This document shows positions 10,820 to 21,937 of a stretch of 64,000 bases of DNA, in pieces. Every line of letters begins with the position of its first letter. The first letter of the stretch is position 1. The DNA lies in assembly GCA_964030785.1 (NCBI GenBank), contig OZ034968.1:32746686-32810685 (forward strand), given 5' to 3'. Position numbers and translations under genes: made by a program. The DNA is from Siderastrea siderea (lineage: Eukaryota > Cnidaria > Anthozoa > Scleractinia > Rhizangiidae). The notes under the pieces were generated by a model that saw nothing but the letters and a program-made list of their open reading frames with translations, ran no database searches and had not been told where the DNA came from.

Positions 10820-13806
10820 ATGGCTCCTCCAGTACCAACGGCCTCATCCACCAAGGAGACGACAAATTATGCTCGGTTGTGTCGTCTCCTGGTTGATGTT
10901 GGAACACAGGCCGTCAGAGACACATTTAATGCCATCCACCCACCAGCTAATCTGAACGTCCTTCTAGCAGGAAGCAAAGCTACATTGCAGCCACTGAGAG
11001 CACGAAAGATAATCAACCCAACACAATGGGGAAAGCTCTTCCCCGCCATTCCCTCTTCCGTTTCAAGTGCATCTTTTGACATCACTTTGCTGATGGTCTT
11101 GTTGAGAAACCTTTGTGGCTTAGCTGCTCCTGCAACTGGCTGGGATGCCCTTCCTGCTACAACAGACGTCAGTCTTGAAGCAGATATCGCTCGCATTAAG
11201 TACTTCAGAAACGCAGTGTATGCACACGCAGAGCATGCCTCTGTCGACGATGCGACTTTCAACACATATTGGGGTGAGATCCGAGACGCTCTGGTGCGGC
11301 TGGGGGGAGTTGCCTACAGGGCAGCTATTGACAATCTTGAAACAGAATGCATGGACCCTGACGTGGAGGAGCATTACAAAGAGCTTCTTCAACATTGGAA
11401 AAACGACGAGGATAACATAAAAGACGAGTTGAAAGAAATCGGCATTGATATAAAAAACCTCACGAAAAAGATTGATAATCTAGTAACATCAACCGTCACT
11501 TCTAAGGAGGAAACAGGTGATGGTGAGTTGTTATTTGTATTCAAAAAGTTGAAATTCGAGGTTTACCCAGTAGCATCAATGTTCATACCCTGGGTGCCAG
11601 AATTTTTTGTTCGAGGGTAGCGACGAACCCATAAAAGCGTGGCTAGCTTTCGGGCTTCGCCGCTCACTGACCACGCTGTTGCAACTTTGCCGCCCAAAGG
11701 TCCATGCTAAAAACCCTCTGGCACCCAGTGCACCCAAGGTGCAATCTTCATCCCACTTTTTCAGTGTGAAATATTTTCAACGACTTTTGCAACACCAGAA
11801 ACTGTTTTGCTGACAAAACTGAGTTTCCACACATCATGATGGCTCAAGACTGACCTTAAGCTAAGTGTTCCCAGCGGCATGCCTTTTCAGAAAATGGGAG
11901 TCGGGGGGGGGGAGAGTTTGTTCGATTAATTCCCCGACATCGTAGACTTGTATTCCCCTTTTATTTGAATAATCCACTGGTGCCCGTGAGCTCGAGTACC
12001 ATTGGTACCTTTACATTTTTTACTTAAATACCTTTCTATAGGAAAAATGTGGAACCTGGAGATGGATACCGCTTTGGTGTGCAAAGAGAAACATCACGAG
12101 AATGAACTTCTGAAGTCGTTCTGTAAACAGTGCAAAGTGTGCATTTGTGACAAATGTGGGCAGACACGTCACAATCATCACACCAAGGTGGATATCGACC
12201 AAGCCGCCAAAGATTGCAAAGTCAATATACAGGAGATTACCGAAGAAATGAAGAGAGGAATTTCTGATATTCAGATGTACAGAGAAAGATCAAAAGAATT
12301 GTTGAGGAAAAGCAGAGAGAAGATTGCTGCAGCTCGAAATAAAGCAATGACATCTATAGAAGAACTAATACGAGTATTAAAGGAGCATGAGACAACCACG
12401 CTTACCAGTTTAGATGTCATTGACGAAACAGAGAAAAGAGGTCACGCAACACAACTGGAACACTTTCAGTCTTCTATCAACCAGTTACAAACATCTGTGG
12501 AATATTGTGAGGCCATCTTGCAAAGGAACAAAAGCGTTGAAATTCTGCAAGTTCATCAGGCCCTCATTGAACGGTGCAGAGGTCTTCTAAATGCAGAGAA
12601 ACGTAACATAAATAAACCATTTCATACAGCATTGCACGCCAGGTACGAGATAAATGAAGAACTGTTGAGAGCGTGAGACACGCAGTTGCGGGTCGAGTTA
12701 TTTTCAGTATCACTGATCCTTTGCAGTCAATAGCAGAAGGAAAAGGCCTGCAAGAGGCAGACGTCGGAAGTAAAGCTCACTTTCGAATAATAACTAAAGA
12801 TTCTAATGGAAAGCAATGTCATGATAAGGACAATCGAATTATTGTGAAAGCAGAGACGCCATCAGGAGAGGAACTTAAACATAACATCACTAGCGACGGC
12901 GATGGTCAATACAACGCCACCTACAAGCCAGATTGTCATGGACAACATAACGTCGTGATTGAAATTAACGGTCAGCCGCTGACTGATAGTCCATGGCGAG
13001 TTCACGTGTCTCCACATCGTTACAAATCTTCGTTCTTGTTTGGGTCAAGTGGGGAAGCAAAAGGACAGTTTGATTGGCCATCTGACATTGCAGTAAATGA
13101 CACGACGGGGAACATTGCAGTAGCTGATTTTTCTAATAATAGGGTGCAACTATTTAGTTCACAAGGAGAATATTTAAAAGCAATAAGGACTAAGGGACTG
13201 ACTGGTCCCACCATAGTAGCATTCACCAGGTCTAGTGACTTAATAGTCATTGCTTCTCGTAGGATTTTTTGTTTTAATGAAAGTGGTAAATTTGTTAAAA
13301 ACATCACCAGCAAACACCTGAATAAGCCATACGGCAGCTTGACTATTGTACGTGATGGACGCATGGTGGTATGTGATGGTGACAATACAGTCAAGGTTCT
13401 CACCCCTGACGGCTCACAGCTGTTACACACCATAAGTGATCCAGACCGTGCGCGTCCGACTTACGCTGTTTGTCATCAGGATAAGTTTTTTGTTTCCTAT
13501 TACTGGGCAGATAATGTAAAGATATTTAGTAAGGATGGATTATTTATGTATCGTATTGGTACACCCGGGTCTGGTGACGGACAGCTGTGCCGTCCTGCTG
13601 GTCTCACCATTGACAGGTTTTCAAACCTGGTGGTGTGTGACTCATATAACAGCAGGCTGCAAATTTTCACCATTGATGGTAAATTTTTAAGCACAATAGG
13701 AGGTCGACACACTAGTCTTAAGGCTCCTTGTTCTGTTGCTGTGTCACCTACAGGCCAGCTGTTTTTTACTGATGTAATGAAACACTGTGTGCATGTTTTT
13801 CAGTGA
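10820..13806 (+). CDS. HEPN-B-box-coiled coil-filamin-NHL gene, copy 1, with a one-base frameshift
   Basis: Two exons. Exon 1 (acceptor AG at 10793-10794, ATG at 10820, end 11522, donor ggtgagttg) encodes a DZIP3-type HEPN domain (about residues 15-165) with R130-N-x4-H136, the RNase-type HEPN motif. Exon 2 (12042-13806, acceptor ctatag) joins in phase 1 through a glycine codon. It encodes a B-box zinc finger (about 248-281), a coiled coil, a filamin Ig domain (TDPLQSIAEGKG onward) and NHL repeats. There is no RING. Compared with copy 2, one base is missing near 12661-12664, so the frame meets TGA at 12674-12676 after about 445 codons. The filamin-NHL frame then continues open to 13806 but has no nearby ATG of its own. 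Family knowledge places HEPN_DZIP3 and TRIM-NHL proteins in RNA binding or ubiquitin signalling; the actual target is unknown. It may be a recent pseudogene, a truncated decoy protein or a sequencing error. Confidence 0.85.
11588..11728. mobile_element. Small TIR element in the intron of copy 1
   Basis: Inverted ends ctgggtgccaga and tctggcacccag bound about 140 bp inside the 519-bp intron (11523-12041). The corresponding intron start in copy 2 (38783 onward) lacks it, while the sequence on both sides aligns. It is therefore likely to have inserted after the duplication. Confidence 0.6.
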
Positions 13807-14934
13807 AGGATTTTGTTTAAATTAAAAACTGAAAATATTTAGCGAATTCAAAATGACAGTGTGGTCATTGTTATATAAACACTTATGTCATTTTGTTTCA
13901 GTTTATAACCCAATAGGTTGTAAGCTTTCTATTTTAAGAAACACACAACAAACAATAGCTTTAAATTATTTTTGCAAGGAAACGTTAATATTTCATATCA
14001 ACGTATACAAATTTAAAGTTTGATCAGTTTCAGCTAATCGTAAATTTAAATTTCCTAGGATACTACTTTCCAAGTAAAATACGTTGAGCTAGAGGTTTTT
14101 GTTTACCTTTTCGCATGCACACGTTTCGCTGCCTCGCCACCCGGACGATAGGCAGAAGAATAACTGCTTGAGAAATTTTTACTGAATAATTAAGGGGCGC
14201 AGCCAAAGTTTAACAATCGATTTAGCAAATGTTTATTGAATATTGCATTTCGAGTCCATTGATCCGGAGGAAATCTATTTCAGATGTCTGTTTCAAAGAA
14301 CGTGCAACAGTCTAGGTACAAAGGAAGCGAATTCTGAAAGACGATGTAGCTGTCCCACTAAACAATACTTAAGCTTAGACAGGAAAGGAAAAGAAAGAAA
14401 TAAAAGCTGAAAGCGTTAAGGTGATTTCCTATAACCTATGAAACAACAATTTTCATTCAGTATCTCTTTTTTAAAACTAAAACGAAAACAATAGAATAAG
14501 TAATGAATGGAATAGTATCTTTTGTCTTACAGCAATTCAAGCATTGATATAATAGTTGTTTTCCAGGCTGCCTTTAGGAAAGCGCGAGACACTTGAAAAA
14601 TTTTTAGCACTGAGAGAACTTGATGTAAAAAGGCCATTTCAGTGCAACCTTGCCTGAAGCCAATGTTGAAGTAAATTTGCGTCCACTGGCATTGGGTCGC
14701 CAAAGGGTTGAAAACAGGAGTTCACGCTTGATCAAAGTGGACGGAAGTATGCGCAAGCAATCGCAAGTACACGCAACTCATGGTCAAACGGAGTCAAAAG
14801 TTCTATTAGTGTCGTGTTGATGTCTTGCAGAGTCAAATCTCTCTACGTAGTCAGATCAGCCTTGCTGTTATGTTTGTCAAAAGTTATTGCAGGTTTACTT
14901 CTTGCGATAACTTACGACTCGGTTTGGTCGGGGT

Positions 14935-15158
14935 TTAACAGCGAGGAACCCTGGACTCAAACCACACCGAGGGTTCATCCGCTTTGGTTAGGTGGAGTTA
15001 ATAGGAAATGGCAGGAGAAATAAGGGAAAGGACGAGGGGGAATTAGCAAGCGTATTTCTCTCCCTTTTGTCGGCTGCCACCAAGGCTAGATGTGCTATTG
15101 ACATAAGGGGATAAACCCTGGGTGTGGTTTTTTGAGTCCAGGATTCTCCGCTTTTATA
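14935..15158. mobile_element. MITE present in both duplicated flanks (copy 1 side)
   Basis: The ends are inverted: aaccctggactcaaaccaca on the left against a right end reading ttgagtccaggattctccgc, with the pairing extending through about 45 bp. The same element at the matching place near 51031-51304 shows it was inserted before the duplication. No ORF is worth calling. Confidence 0.6.
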
Positions 15159-16134
15159 CGTCCACAATTCACCAACCAACCAAATAACTTTGCACGTGCT
15201 ATTACTGGGCAAATTGGAAAGCGTAAAAAAACAATTACATCTTCTCTGCTCTCATAAATACACTAATGGAGATAATTGACAGCTCCAATCTCGACGAGTA
15301 TTTAGGTATTTTTAGACTTGGAGTACGTCTTCGAGCCTAAGGAAAAAACAAGTTGCAGCTTTTGGCAGAATAAAACAATGGCCCAACCATTCCATTCTAT
15401 TATTTTAACAAAACTTCTCAAAATCATTAATAATTCATTTCTTTAACTACCAATCACTGGATGTACACCACATCACGTGCATGCGTTTGGATATCCAGTG
15501 AAAAACGATATACGACTTTCCAGTAAGAGTGGTATATACCACTTAACTATGCACATTTCACAACTTCCATGAAATTAGTAAATCTTTAATAGTCGGTTGT
15601 ATCAAGAGAAAATGAAGGGTGGTTGTATCCACTACTCGTAAAATGGCTCATTTACAGTTCAGCACATCAGATTTACAGCGCAATTGGTGAACATTGCTAA
15701 AGACTGTGGACAATTGTTTCGCGCTTGTAACTGAGAAAGCTCCAACCGTTCTTCGAGTCTTCGCACTCGGTGAAGGCAATCTTTGAATTCATGCGCTTCC
15801 CGGCTTGATAACAGCAAACTATATTACTCGCTTCGCTTGCCGCTTCCTGACTTACTTTCCTGAAGTTTACTTTTAGGGTTGCACAGGGCTGTCTCTACAA
15901 CTTTTAGGTAGTCGAAACAGGATGATTCCGAGGGTCGTTCTCAGATGGCACGATTGAAAAGGACGCCACTGCAAATATCAGCATTGCCATAAATGGTTTG
16001 CGAAAAACGTGGCATTTTTGCCGGCATTGCAGACAACCAACTACATGCTAATCACAAGCTTTTGCTCAGTAAAGTGTTGATTATATATTATTTATTAAGC
16101 GCGACTGAGAAGTCATATCAACAATTCGGGTCTC

Positions 16135-16219
16135 GTGTTTCATCAGGGTATCCTTATACTCTGCCTGCGGCCTCGTGCTTTCATCAGTTTCTCGGTATTT
16201 GGATACCCTGATGAAACAC
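16135..16219. repeat. Inverted repeat with perfect 19-bp arms
   Basis: gtgtttcatcagggtatcc (16135-16153) is exactly complementary to 16201-16219, around a 47-bp loop. It may be the end of a small element or a hairpin-forming site; nothing else identifies it. Confidence 0.65.
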
Positions 16220-16567
16220 TAGCCCTCGTTGTTATCTTACAAGAAACTAAGAAAAAACGGACTAGTCACTCTAGCAGTAATTGTACGATTCTGACGTTAC
16301 TTATTTAGTTGAAATAACTAATTTTCCTTTCTGATTAATAAAGACTTTGGTTAATGCTTGTGTTGGGTACTAAACCGTATCATGTCACATAGTTTAGTTC
16401 ACGAATGTGCCTAGGAGATAACACTATATTATAAAGCAGCCAATATCATAGAAATCCAAGTCATGTTTGTTTTAAGGTTAGTTAAGATAACAGCACATAT
16501 CTAGGCGACTATTGAACGGTAAGTCAAGAGAGTTTCCCTTAGCTAGGTGATATCGACCATTACGTGA

Positions 16568-16597
16568 ACACAGTTTCGTTTTTAAACGAAACTGTGT
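16568..16597. repeat. Palindrome with perfect 14-bp arms
   Basis: acacagtttcgttt is followed after two T by its exact complement. It lies in the 3' flank of copy 1, with no gene near. Its role is unknown. Confidence 0.75.
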
Positions 16598-16763
16598 AAA
16601 ATTATGTGATTACTCACCCGTAGGTCAAGACAATTTTGCTTTGTAGCGAAATGGAGGTGATTGTTGACTTTATTCCCATCTCTCTGCTATCTTAGCAATG
16701 CAATGATAAGGTAAAACAAAATGAGATGATCCCGTGTAAGATTTTGTGATCAATACTATTTAT

Positions 16764-16985
16764 GGTTCAACCCAGGAGTCATATAAGTCGGTGAAGTATG
16801 ATCGTCTGGGTGAGTGTAGTCCTGAGAAGGACTGATTGTGATGGCACTGACTAGCGTGCGGATGATGACTTTCGCTGAGGTTGTCCAAAAGTCCAGTCAA
16901 ACTCACCACAAACAGTCCTTCTCAGACCTACACTCACCCAGACGATCGTACTTTACCGACTTATGATATGACTCCTGGTTGAACC
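16764..16985. mobile_element. MITE inserted in copy 1 flank only, with an empty site in copy 2
   Basis: The ends ggttcaacc and ggttgaacc are the outermost parts of inverted arms of about 73 bp, with inner arm sequence gatcgtctgggtgagtgtag. The flanks repeat atactatttat on both sides (before 16764 and at about 16993-17003), consistent with a target duplication. The matching place in the copy 2 flank (about 52065) reads straight through with a single copy of this sequence, which is an empty site. Confidence 0.75.
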
Positions 16986-18086
16986 ATTTACGATACTATT
17001 TATCTTTTGAAAAACTGAGCCAAAAATTTCTCCTCACAAAGAAGTCCAGTCTACCTTTGACATTATTCGTACAACACTTAAAATTGACACTAAGAAAAGC
17101 GAATATTAAGAAAATTTTCACATGTACAAAGATGTCCTAGAATACAGTGTGTCAAACATTCTATTCTAGTTGAACCAGATAGCCAGTTAAGCACGTATTA
17201 TCCACTTTCAGCAGATCAAACCATTATTAAAATATTTTACAGTCCATCGTCTATAAACATACAAAAATTATCAAGCTTACGAACAATGAACGAGTCACTA
17301 ATTTTATTTAACTCTAGCCTGGACCATTCACTAGACTTGTCTGCGGTTCCACCAACTCCTTTTACGGTGACCTACAGTCAACTCTCTCTCTCTAAGATAG
17401 ACGTCACCACTGACACCAACTGTCAGTGTTAGGTTGGGATCCGGCTTAAAAGAGCTAACAGAAAAGTTACTACATCAGTTACGCCGGGGACGTAACGTCA
17501 CTATGTCACTTTAAGTCATCAAAATTTTCTGCCTTACTGTGTTTGTCTTTGTAGGCAACAGGCTTCACAAGAATTTGGGATCAAAATTAATCTATTTCCG
17601 ATTGCAGCAGCTGAAATCTCATTTTTTCCCCTCACATTTGTGGCCCCATCCACACCAATGCGTTTTCGTTGCAAAAACAATACACTGATATGGTTCTGCC
17701 TATCGTCCACACCAAGAACGATAAAAAAGATGACAAGCTGGAGACTTTTGAACGGTCTCGAAGGTGAAAAATTTTGAAAATGAAACCTTTTGAAAACCCA
17801 CGGTTTTCAGTGCGAAAACGCTGTAGTGTGTGGACGGCTGACAACGGAGATATTAAAAAGCGCTATCGGCATTTTGTATTGTTTTAGCGTGGGCAATAGT
17901 CGAAAACGCATAAAAATATACCAGTTAAAAATGACAACGTATTAGTCTGAACAGGTGAAAATTATATGAAAACGCTTTTGTGGGAAAAATACTACTTTGC
18001 AACGTTTTTAGGTATCTGAAAACGGAGACTTTGGTTTATGCATTAGTTTGGACGGAGAGTGAGCGTGGTCACCTAGACTCATTAGC

Positions 18087-18243
18087 CGAGGAGTTTCCTG
18101 ATCCAGTTTAGTTTTCTTTGTTAATCCCTGTTTAGCCATGTCCTTAGTAACCTCCAAGGCCCATTGTCCATCTTTGCATTCATCATTTTGCCGTCGTGGA
18201 CATTATTCAATGGCTTCACATGAAAGGCAAAAAAGAGAAAACT
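18087..18243 (-). pseudogene. Decayed copy of the 156-nt minus-strand exon at 53105-53260
   Basis: This aligns along its length with the exon-like segment at 53105-53260, sharing the reading FHVKPLNNVH. In this copy the acceptor cag has become cgg, the donor gtaag has become gctaa, and small indels break the frame. It marks the downstream end of the segmental duplication. The parent gene is not recognised. Confidence 0.5.
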
Positions 18244-18295
18244 CCGTCAGTTTGGCGATTGTAAGCCCGGGGCAAGCGAGAGTGAGAGTTGCCGC

Positions 18296-18510
18296 TGTAT
18301 CACCGCTAAATGTAATAACAACGCCAAATGTAGTACCAACCGTACATGTAATACAAATTAACGCTAATTGTAATACTAACCGTAATTGTAATAAACATAA
18401 ACGCTAAATGTAATAGCTTTACCAACCGTAAATGTAATACATTTTAACGCTAAATGTAATAAACTGACCAACCGTAAATGTTATACAACTTAATGCTAAA
18501 TGTAATAATA
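18296..18510 (+). repeat. Minisatellite of alternating cgctaaatgtaata and ccgtaaatgtaata units
   Basis: About eight imperfect copies of aacgctaaatgtaata or aaccgtaaatgtaata follow each other. They are succeeded by a CT-rich tract (about 18525-18640). The same array plus CT-rich tract recurs in the same orientation at 19375-19640, so a block of roughly 250 bp is directly repeated about 1 kb apart. Confidence 0.75.
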
Positions 18511-18764
18511 TGGAAAGACTTCGAAACCTTCCACATCCTATGTTTCCTTCCTTTTTATTTTCTCTTTCTTTTCGTTTCATTATCATTTTTCCTGTATTTT
18601 TGTTCCTGCACTTCTTTTTGTCTACGTCACCACCCGTCCACTGATATCAGTTCAGTCGAATGTTAGACTTTTTGTAGTCGATACCATTATGTATCTTACT
18701 ATTAGGAACTTCATGTGACGACTGCAGGCAGCTCTAGTTTGACTTAATGCTTCGTAGAAGTGGG

Positions 18765-19085
18765 GCAACTAATTGCAAATGCTCTTTAACACCAGCAAAT
18801 GTAACGTTTTCCGTGTTTCTCATGCACGATCTCAAATAGTTTTTACTTATAACTTAAATAGCATCGCCTTAATTAACAAAAGGGAGAGGTCCAAAAAATA
18901 ATTATCTTGGTGTCCATATCGCTAAAGACCTCAAGTGGGAGCCATCATATTAGTGAAATTACCACAAAGGCAAATTGCTTCCTTGGCTCCATCAAGAGGA
19001 ATCTTTGTGTCAGCTCTTCTAAACTGTCCGGCAAAGGGCTATATGGAACTTGTTAGACCTTAACTCGAATACTTTGCCTCGATCT
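18765..19085 (+). pseudogene. Non-LTR retrotransposon (CR1/L2-like) RT C-terminal remnant
   Basis: In broken frames the plus strand reads YLGVHIAKDLKWEP, then fragments matching the 'KAN.FLGS.KRNL' and 'YMELVRP.LEY' signatures at the end of the reverse transcriptase thumb of Jockey/CR1/L2 LINEs. There are several frameshifts and stops. It lies between the two minisatellite copies. The rest of 19085-19375 shows no clear feature. Confidence 0.6.
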
Positions 19086-19374
19086 GCACACTTATGGTGT
19101 GTGATCACACGTAGGACGGCATAGTGGTCACTGAAGAGACATATTTGCCCACCAGTAGACTGAAGATTTCCACGAACTACGCATTTGCCATTCATTGTCC
19201 CACTTCTGCAAAGCATTGAGCCAAGCTGGACGGAGTTGCCTGCAGTCGTCACCTGCAATTCCTTATAGAAAGATACATAAAGGTATACCGTCTACAAAAA
19301 GGCTAATATTCGACTTAACTGATGCTAATGGACTGGTTGGTGATGTAGACAAGAAAAAGTGCAGGAACTGTATA

Positions 19375-19640
19375 CCAACCCTAAATGTAATAAACATTAA
19401 CGCTAAATGTAATAACTTTACCAACCATTTATGTAATACATTTTAACGCTAAATGTAATAAACTGACCAACCGTAAATGTAACACAACTTAACGCTAAAT
19501 GTAATAACTGTGTTTTCTTTCGGTTATGGTAAGGGCTTCCAGACTTTCCACATCCTATATATTTCTTCCTTTTTATGTCCTCTTTCTTTTCATTTCATTA
19601 TTAGTTTTTCCTGTATCACTTTTTGGGGGTAAACGTGTCT
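19375..19640 (+). repeat. Second copy of the minisatellite and CT-rich block
   Basis: The array of aacgctaaatgtaata-type units (19375-19510) and the CT-rich tract with ttcctttttatgtcctcttt (about 19555-19640) directly repeat 18296-18640. The spacer between the copies contains a LINE fragment. Confidence 0.7.
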
Positions 19641-19779
19641 TCTTTCTTGTCCCCCCTGTGACCAAGCCAATTCGTGTAGCGTTCCCCATTGGTTTGGTCA
19701 ACTTCCTGGCTATTTAAGTTACACTCTTTGGAGGGTTGTCCAATACTCCGACAAATTTATGCATGGCATTGTATTGTAT

Positions 19780-21030
19780 TCACTTCACATAACAATACTG
19801 TACAAAAGCATAACAATAAAGAATGAAGCAAAACAATAAGAAATTTAACAATGCTTTGCATAAATTTTTCGGAATATTGGACAAGTATGACTCTTTGATC
19901 TGGAACTGACCCTTCCCAAGCACCTCGTCAATCGTACTAGTGACATGCTTGGCCTCTGCACTGGTTGGCCTGGATCCACCAATGCCGTCGACATATGTGC
20001 GTTCCTGGAGTTCCTTCGCTGCTTCAGGAAACTCATCTTGTGAAGTTTTGGCCAGGACTTTGATGGCATTCGACGCAATGCCAAGAGCTGGTTTGTCACG
20101 GAAGTGAGGCATTGGTACACGGTGGGAAGATCATGCGGATTCTTTCTCCACAGTAATCTATGGAAAACCTGGTCATCCAGGTGGACCAACACCTGGTTAA
20201 ACATCTTGCAGATATCCCCAGAGTATGCGACTTCATCCCAGTGCCATGCTGTGCGAACATTGGGCAGACTGTTGATGTAATTTGGTCCCTTCTCTAGATG
20301 ATCATTCAAGGAGAGACCATCGTGTCCTTTCGAGGACAAATCAAGTACAAGTCTGACGTTTGTGCTCTTCTCTGGAGTAAGCACTGCTTGAAGTTGCATG
20401 TACCATTCTGGCTGACTGACAATGATCAACGTGTTCATGTGGGACTTTGATTTCGAAGCCTTGATCCACCAGTTTCTGGACTTCTTCATCCACAATCTCA
20501 TAGCAATCTTTCTTCTTAAGTGATCTCAAAGTGATCTTAAGAGATCTATATAGTCGATCTTATAGTTACTCTGCTTCGGAGGCCCAGTTTCTTCCCATGG
20601 CATTTTGACTTGCACTCTTCCGTCAACCAATGTAGTCGAGGCTGAGAGGGCTTTCACAAACTTGTTCTAGCGTAGCGCATTTTCACTGCAGGTACAAAGT
20701 TCCGTCGGTCTCACTCTAAGAAGTCTTGGAAAATGAGTTTCCTGATGCCTTCTACAGCACTCACAGTTCCGACGTCTGCTGATTGAATTTCTAAATCTGG
20801 ATCTACTTGGCCCAAAACATTCCGGCCAAAACAATTCCTCTTTACAACAGGTTCTCCAGGATCACCGCTGACTGCGTGGATATCAAAAAAGGCGTCGACA
20901 AAGTTCAGTGCCAATGAGAAAATCTACAGTACCACCGAAGAGATGAAACTTCACTGCTATTGACTTCTCGTGATTTAAGGAATGGGTCAAGAACAACATC
21001 TGGAACCCCAGCGTAGCTCCTAGTTAAGTA
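19780..21030 (-). pseudogene. BEL/Pao retrotransposon pol fragment (protease end and reverse transcriptase)
   Basis: Reading leftward, the minus strand gives the end of the protease region (about 20950, TVDFLIGTE), a linker (about 20900, GDPGEPVVKRNCFG), then RT blocks RLVLDLSSKGHDGLSLNDHL and YSGDICKMFNQVLVHLDDQV, typical of BEL/Pao elements. At least two frameshifts lie between these pieces (near 20430 and 20110). The catalytic YVDD box is changed to YVDG (about 19990). RNase H and integrase are absent, the homology ending near 19780. The matching gag lies at 25010-26220 on the same strand, separated by an insertion. The element cannot be active. Confidence 0.85.
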
Positions 21031-21039
21031 TTTTGTAAT

Positions 21040-21234
21040 AGCTGATTTTATTAACTTTGAGTTTTCACGTTTTATCTAAGCTTGTAAACAAGGTCGCGTC
21101 GCATCGCGGTGCTTTTCAAGGGTCTACTCAATTCGTCGATATCAAGGACAGTTTAATTTGCTTGGAGGGACTTTTATCTCATAATGGGATACCGGACAAA
21201 AAGACTTTGATCTTACAGTTCCACGAAGCAGAGG
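21040..21234 (+). CDS. Possible plus-strand exon of unknown function
   Basis: An open frame from ATG 21057 reads MSFHVLSKLVNKVASHRGAF and continues to LQFHEAE, where a strong donor (gag|gtatgt, 21235) follows. No homology is recognised. It lies near the left edge of the block that interrupts the BEL/Pao element, on the opposite strand to that block's ORFs, so it may be its second gene or a chance frame. Confidence 0.25.
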
Positions 21235-21937
21235 TATGTAGCAGTTCATATAACACTGATTGTAAAGCTTATCATACGCGTGTTCTTTTATAAACCAAAT
21301 CAAGGTGATCAGTTCCTCCCTGCCTGGCTTTTTAAATACTTGGCTTAAAATGGAACACTAAGTAGTGTTCTACGGTTGTTATCATTGTATGTGGGGTTAA
21401 AAATGAAGGCAAAAGCGGGCGAAGCGACTGTATTATGGCCACAAATTATTTAAATGGCTACACATGTGGCCTACTATTTACTGTTTATGTCATATAACTT
21501 ATATCACCAAAATTCTGCTTTTGAGAAATTGATTAGCTTACAAATATCTTCATAAACAGTGAATGCCTATGAACAAGTTAACAGTATTTTTTTAGTATTT
21601 GGAACGTTCTCTTCAATCGACCGTAATATTAAAGTGGAAAACTATAGATATACTCTGTCTCCCGGCTCTGCCGGGTTTCCTCGGCTTAAAAATCATTCTA
21701 ATCCACATATACGTATACGCACATATACGTTTTCATGTGTTTACAAAAATTATACATTGAATTTAACTTTTTCAAAGCCTTTGGTAACTTACTCCAAAAC
21801 ACGTCAGGAACACAAAAATACAAGTCCTGGTTACAGGAAACAGTTGCCTCTTTCCTTCCTTTTTACGAAAAACACTAGAGAATAAATTTGTGTTTTTGAG
21901 TTATCTCTCATCCGATCCGACTAATTTATTCTTTTGC

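Larger units (their letters stand above)
13807..18086. other. 3' flank of copy 1, similar to the 3' flank of copy 2
   Basis: No gene is supported. The sequence aligns in patches with 48381-53104: 3' untranslated sequence directly after the stop codons, 14100-14330 against 48665-48900, 14700-14960 against 50865-51060, 15270-15330 against 51470-51530, and 17030-18080 against 52075-53095. It carries a miniature element shared with copy 2 (14935-15158) and insertions private to copy 1, notably 16764-16985. Confidence 0.6.

Noticed and set aside
10867..11395. Long minus-strand frames opposite the HEPN exon (also 38100-38607 in copy 2)
   Set aside because: They are antisense shadows of a conserved coding exon. 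Their open length follows from the codon use of the plus strand, and they have no recognisable content.
12673..13806. Filamin-NHL part of copy 1 as an independent gene
   Set aside because: The frame opens at a GTG created by the frameshift, has no nearby ATG or splice acceptor, and aligns without a gap to the single exon of copy 2.
18296..18510. Regular repeat array considered as CRISPR
   Set aside because: The units are contiguous and imperfect with no unique spacers, and the genome is clearly eukaryotic.
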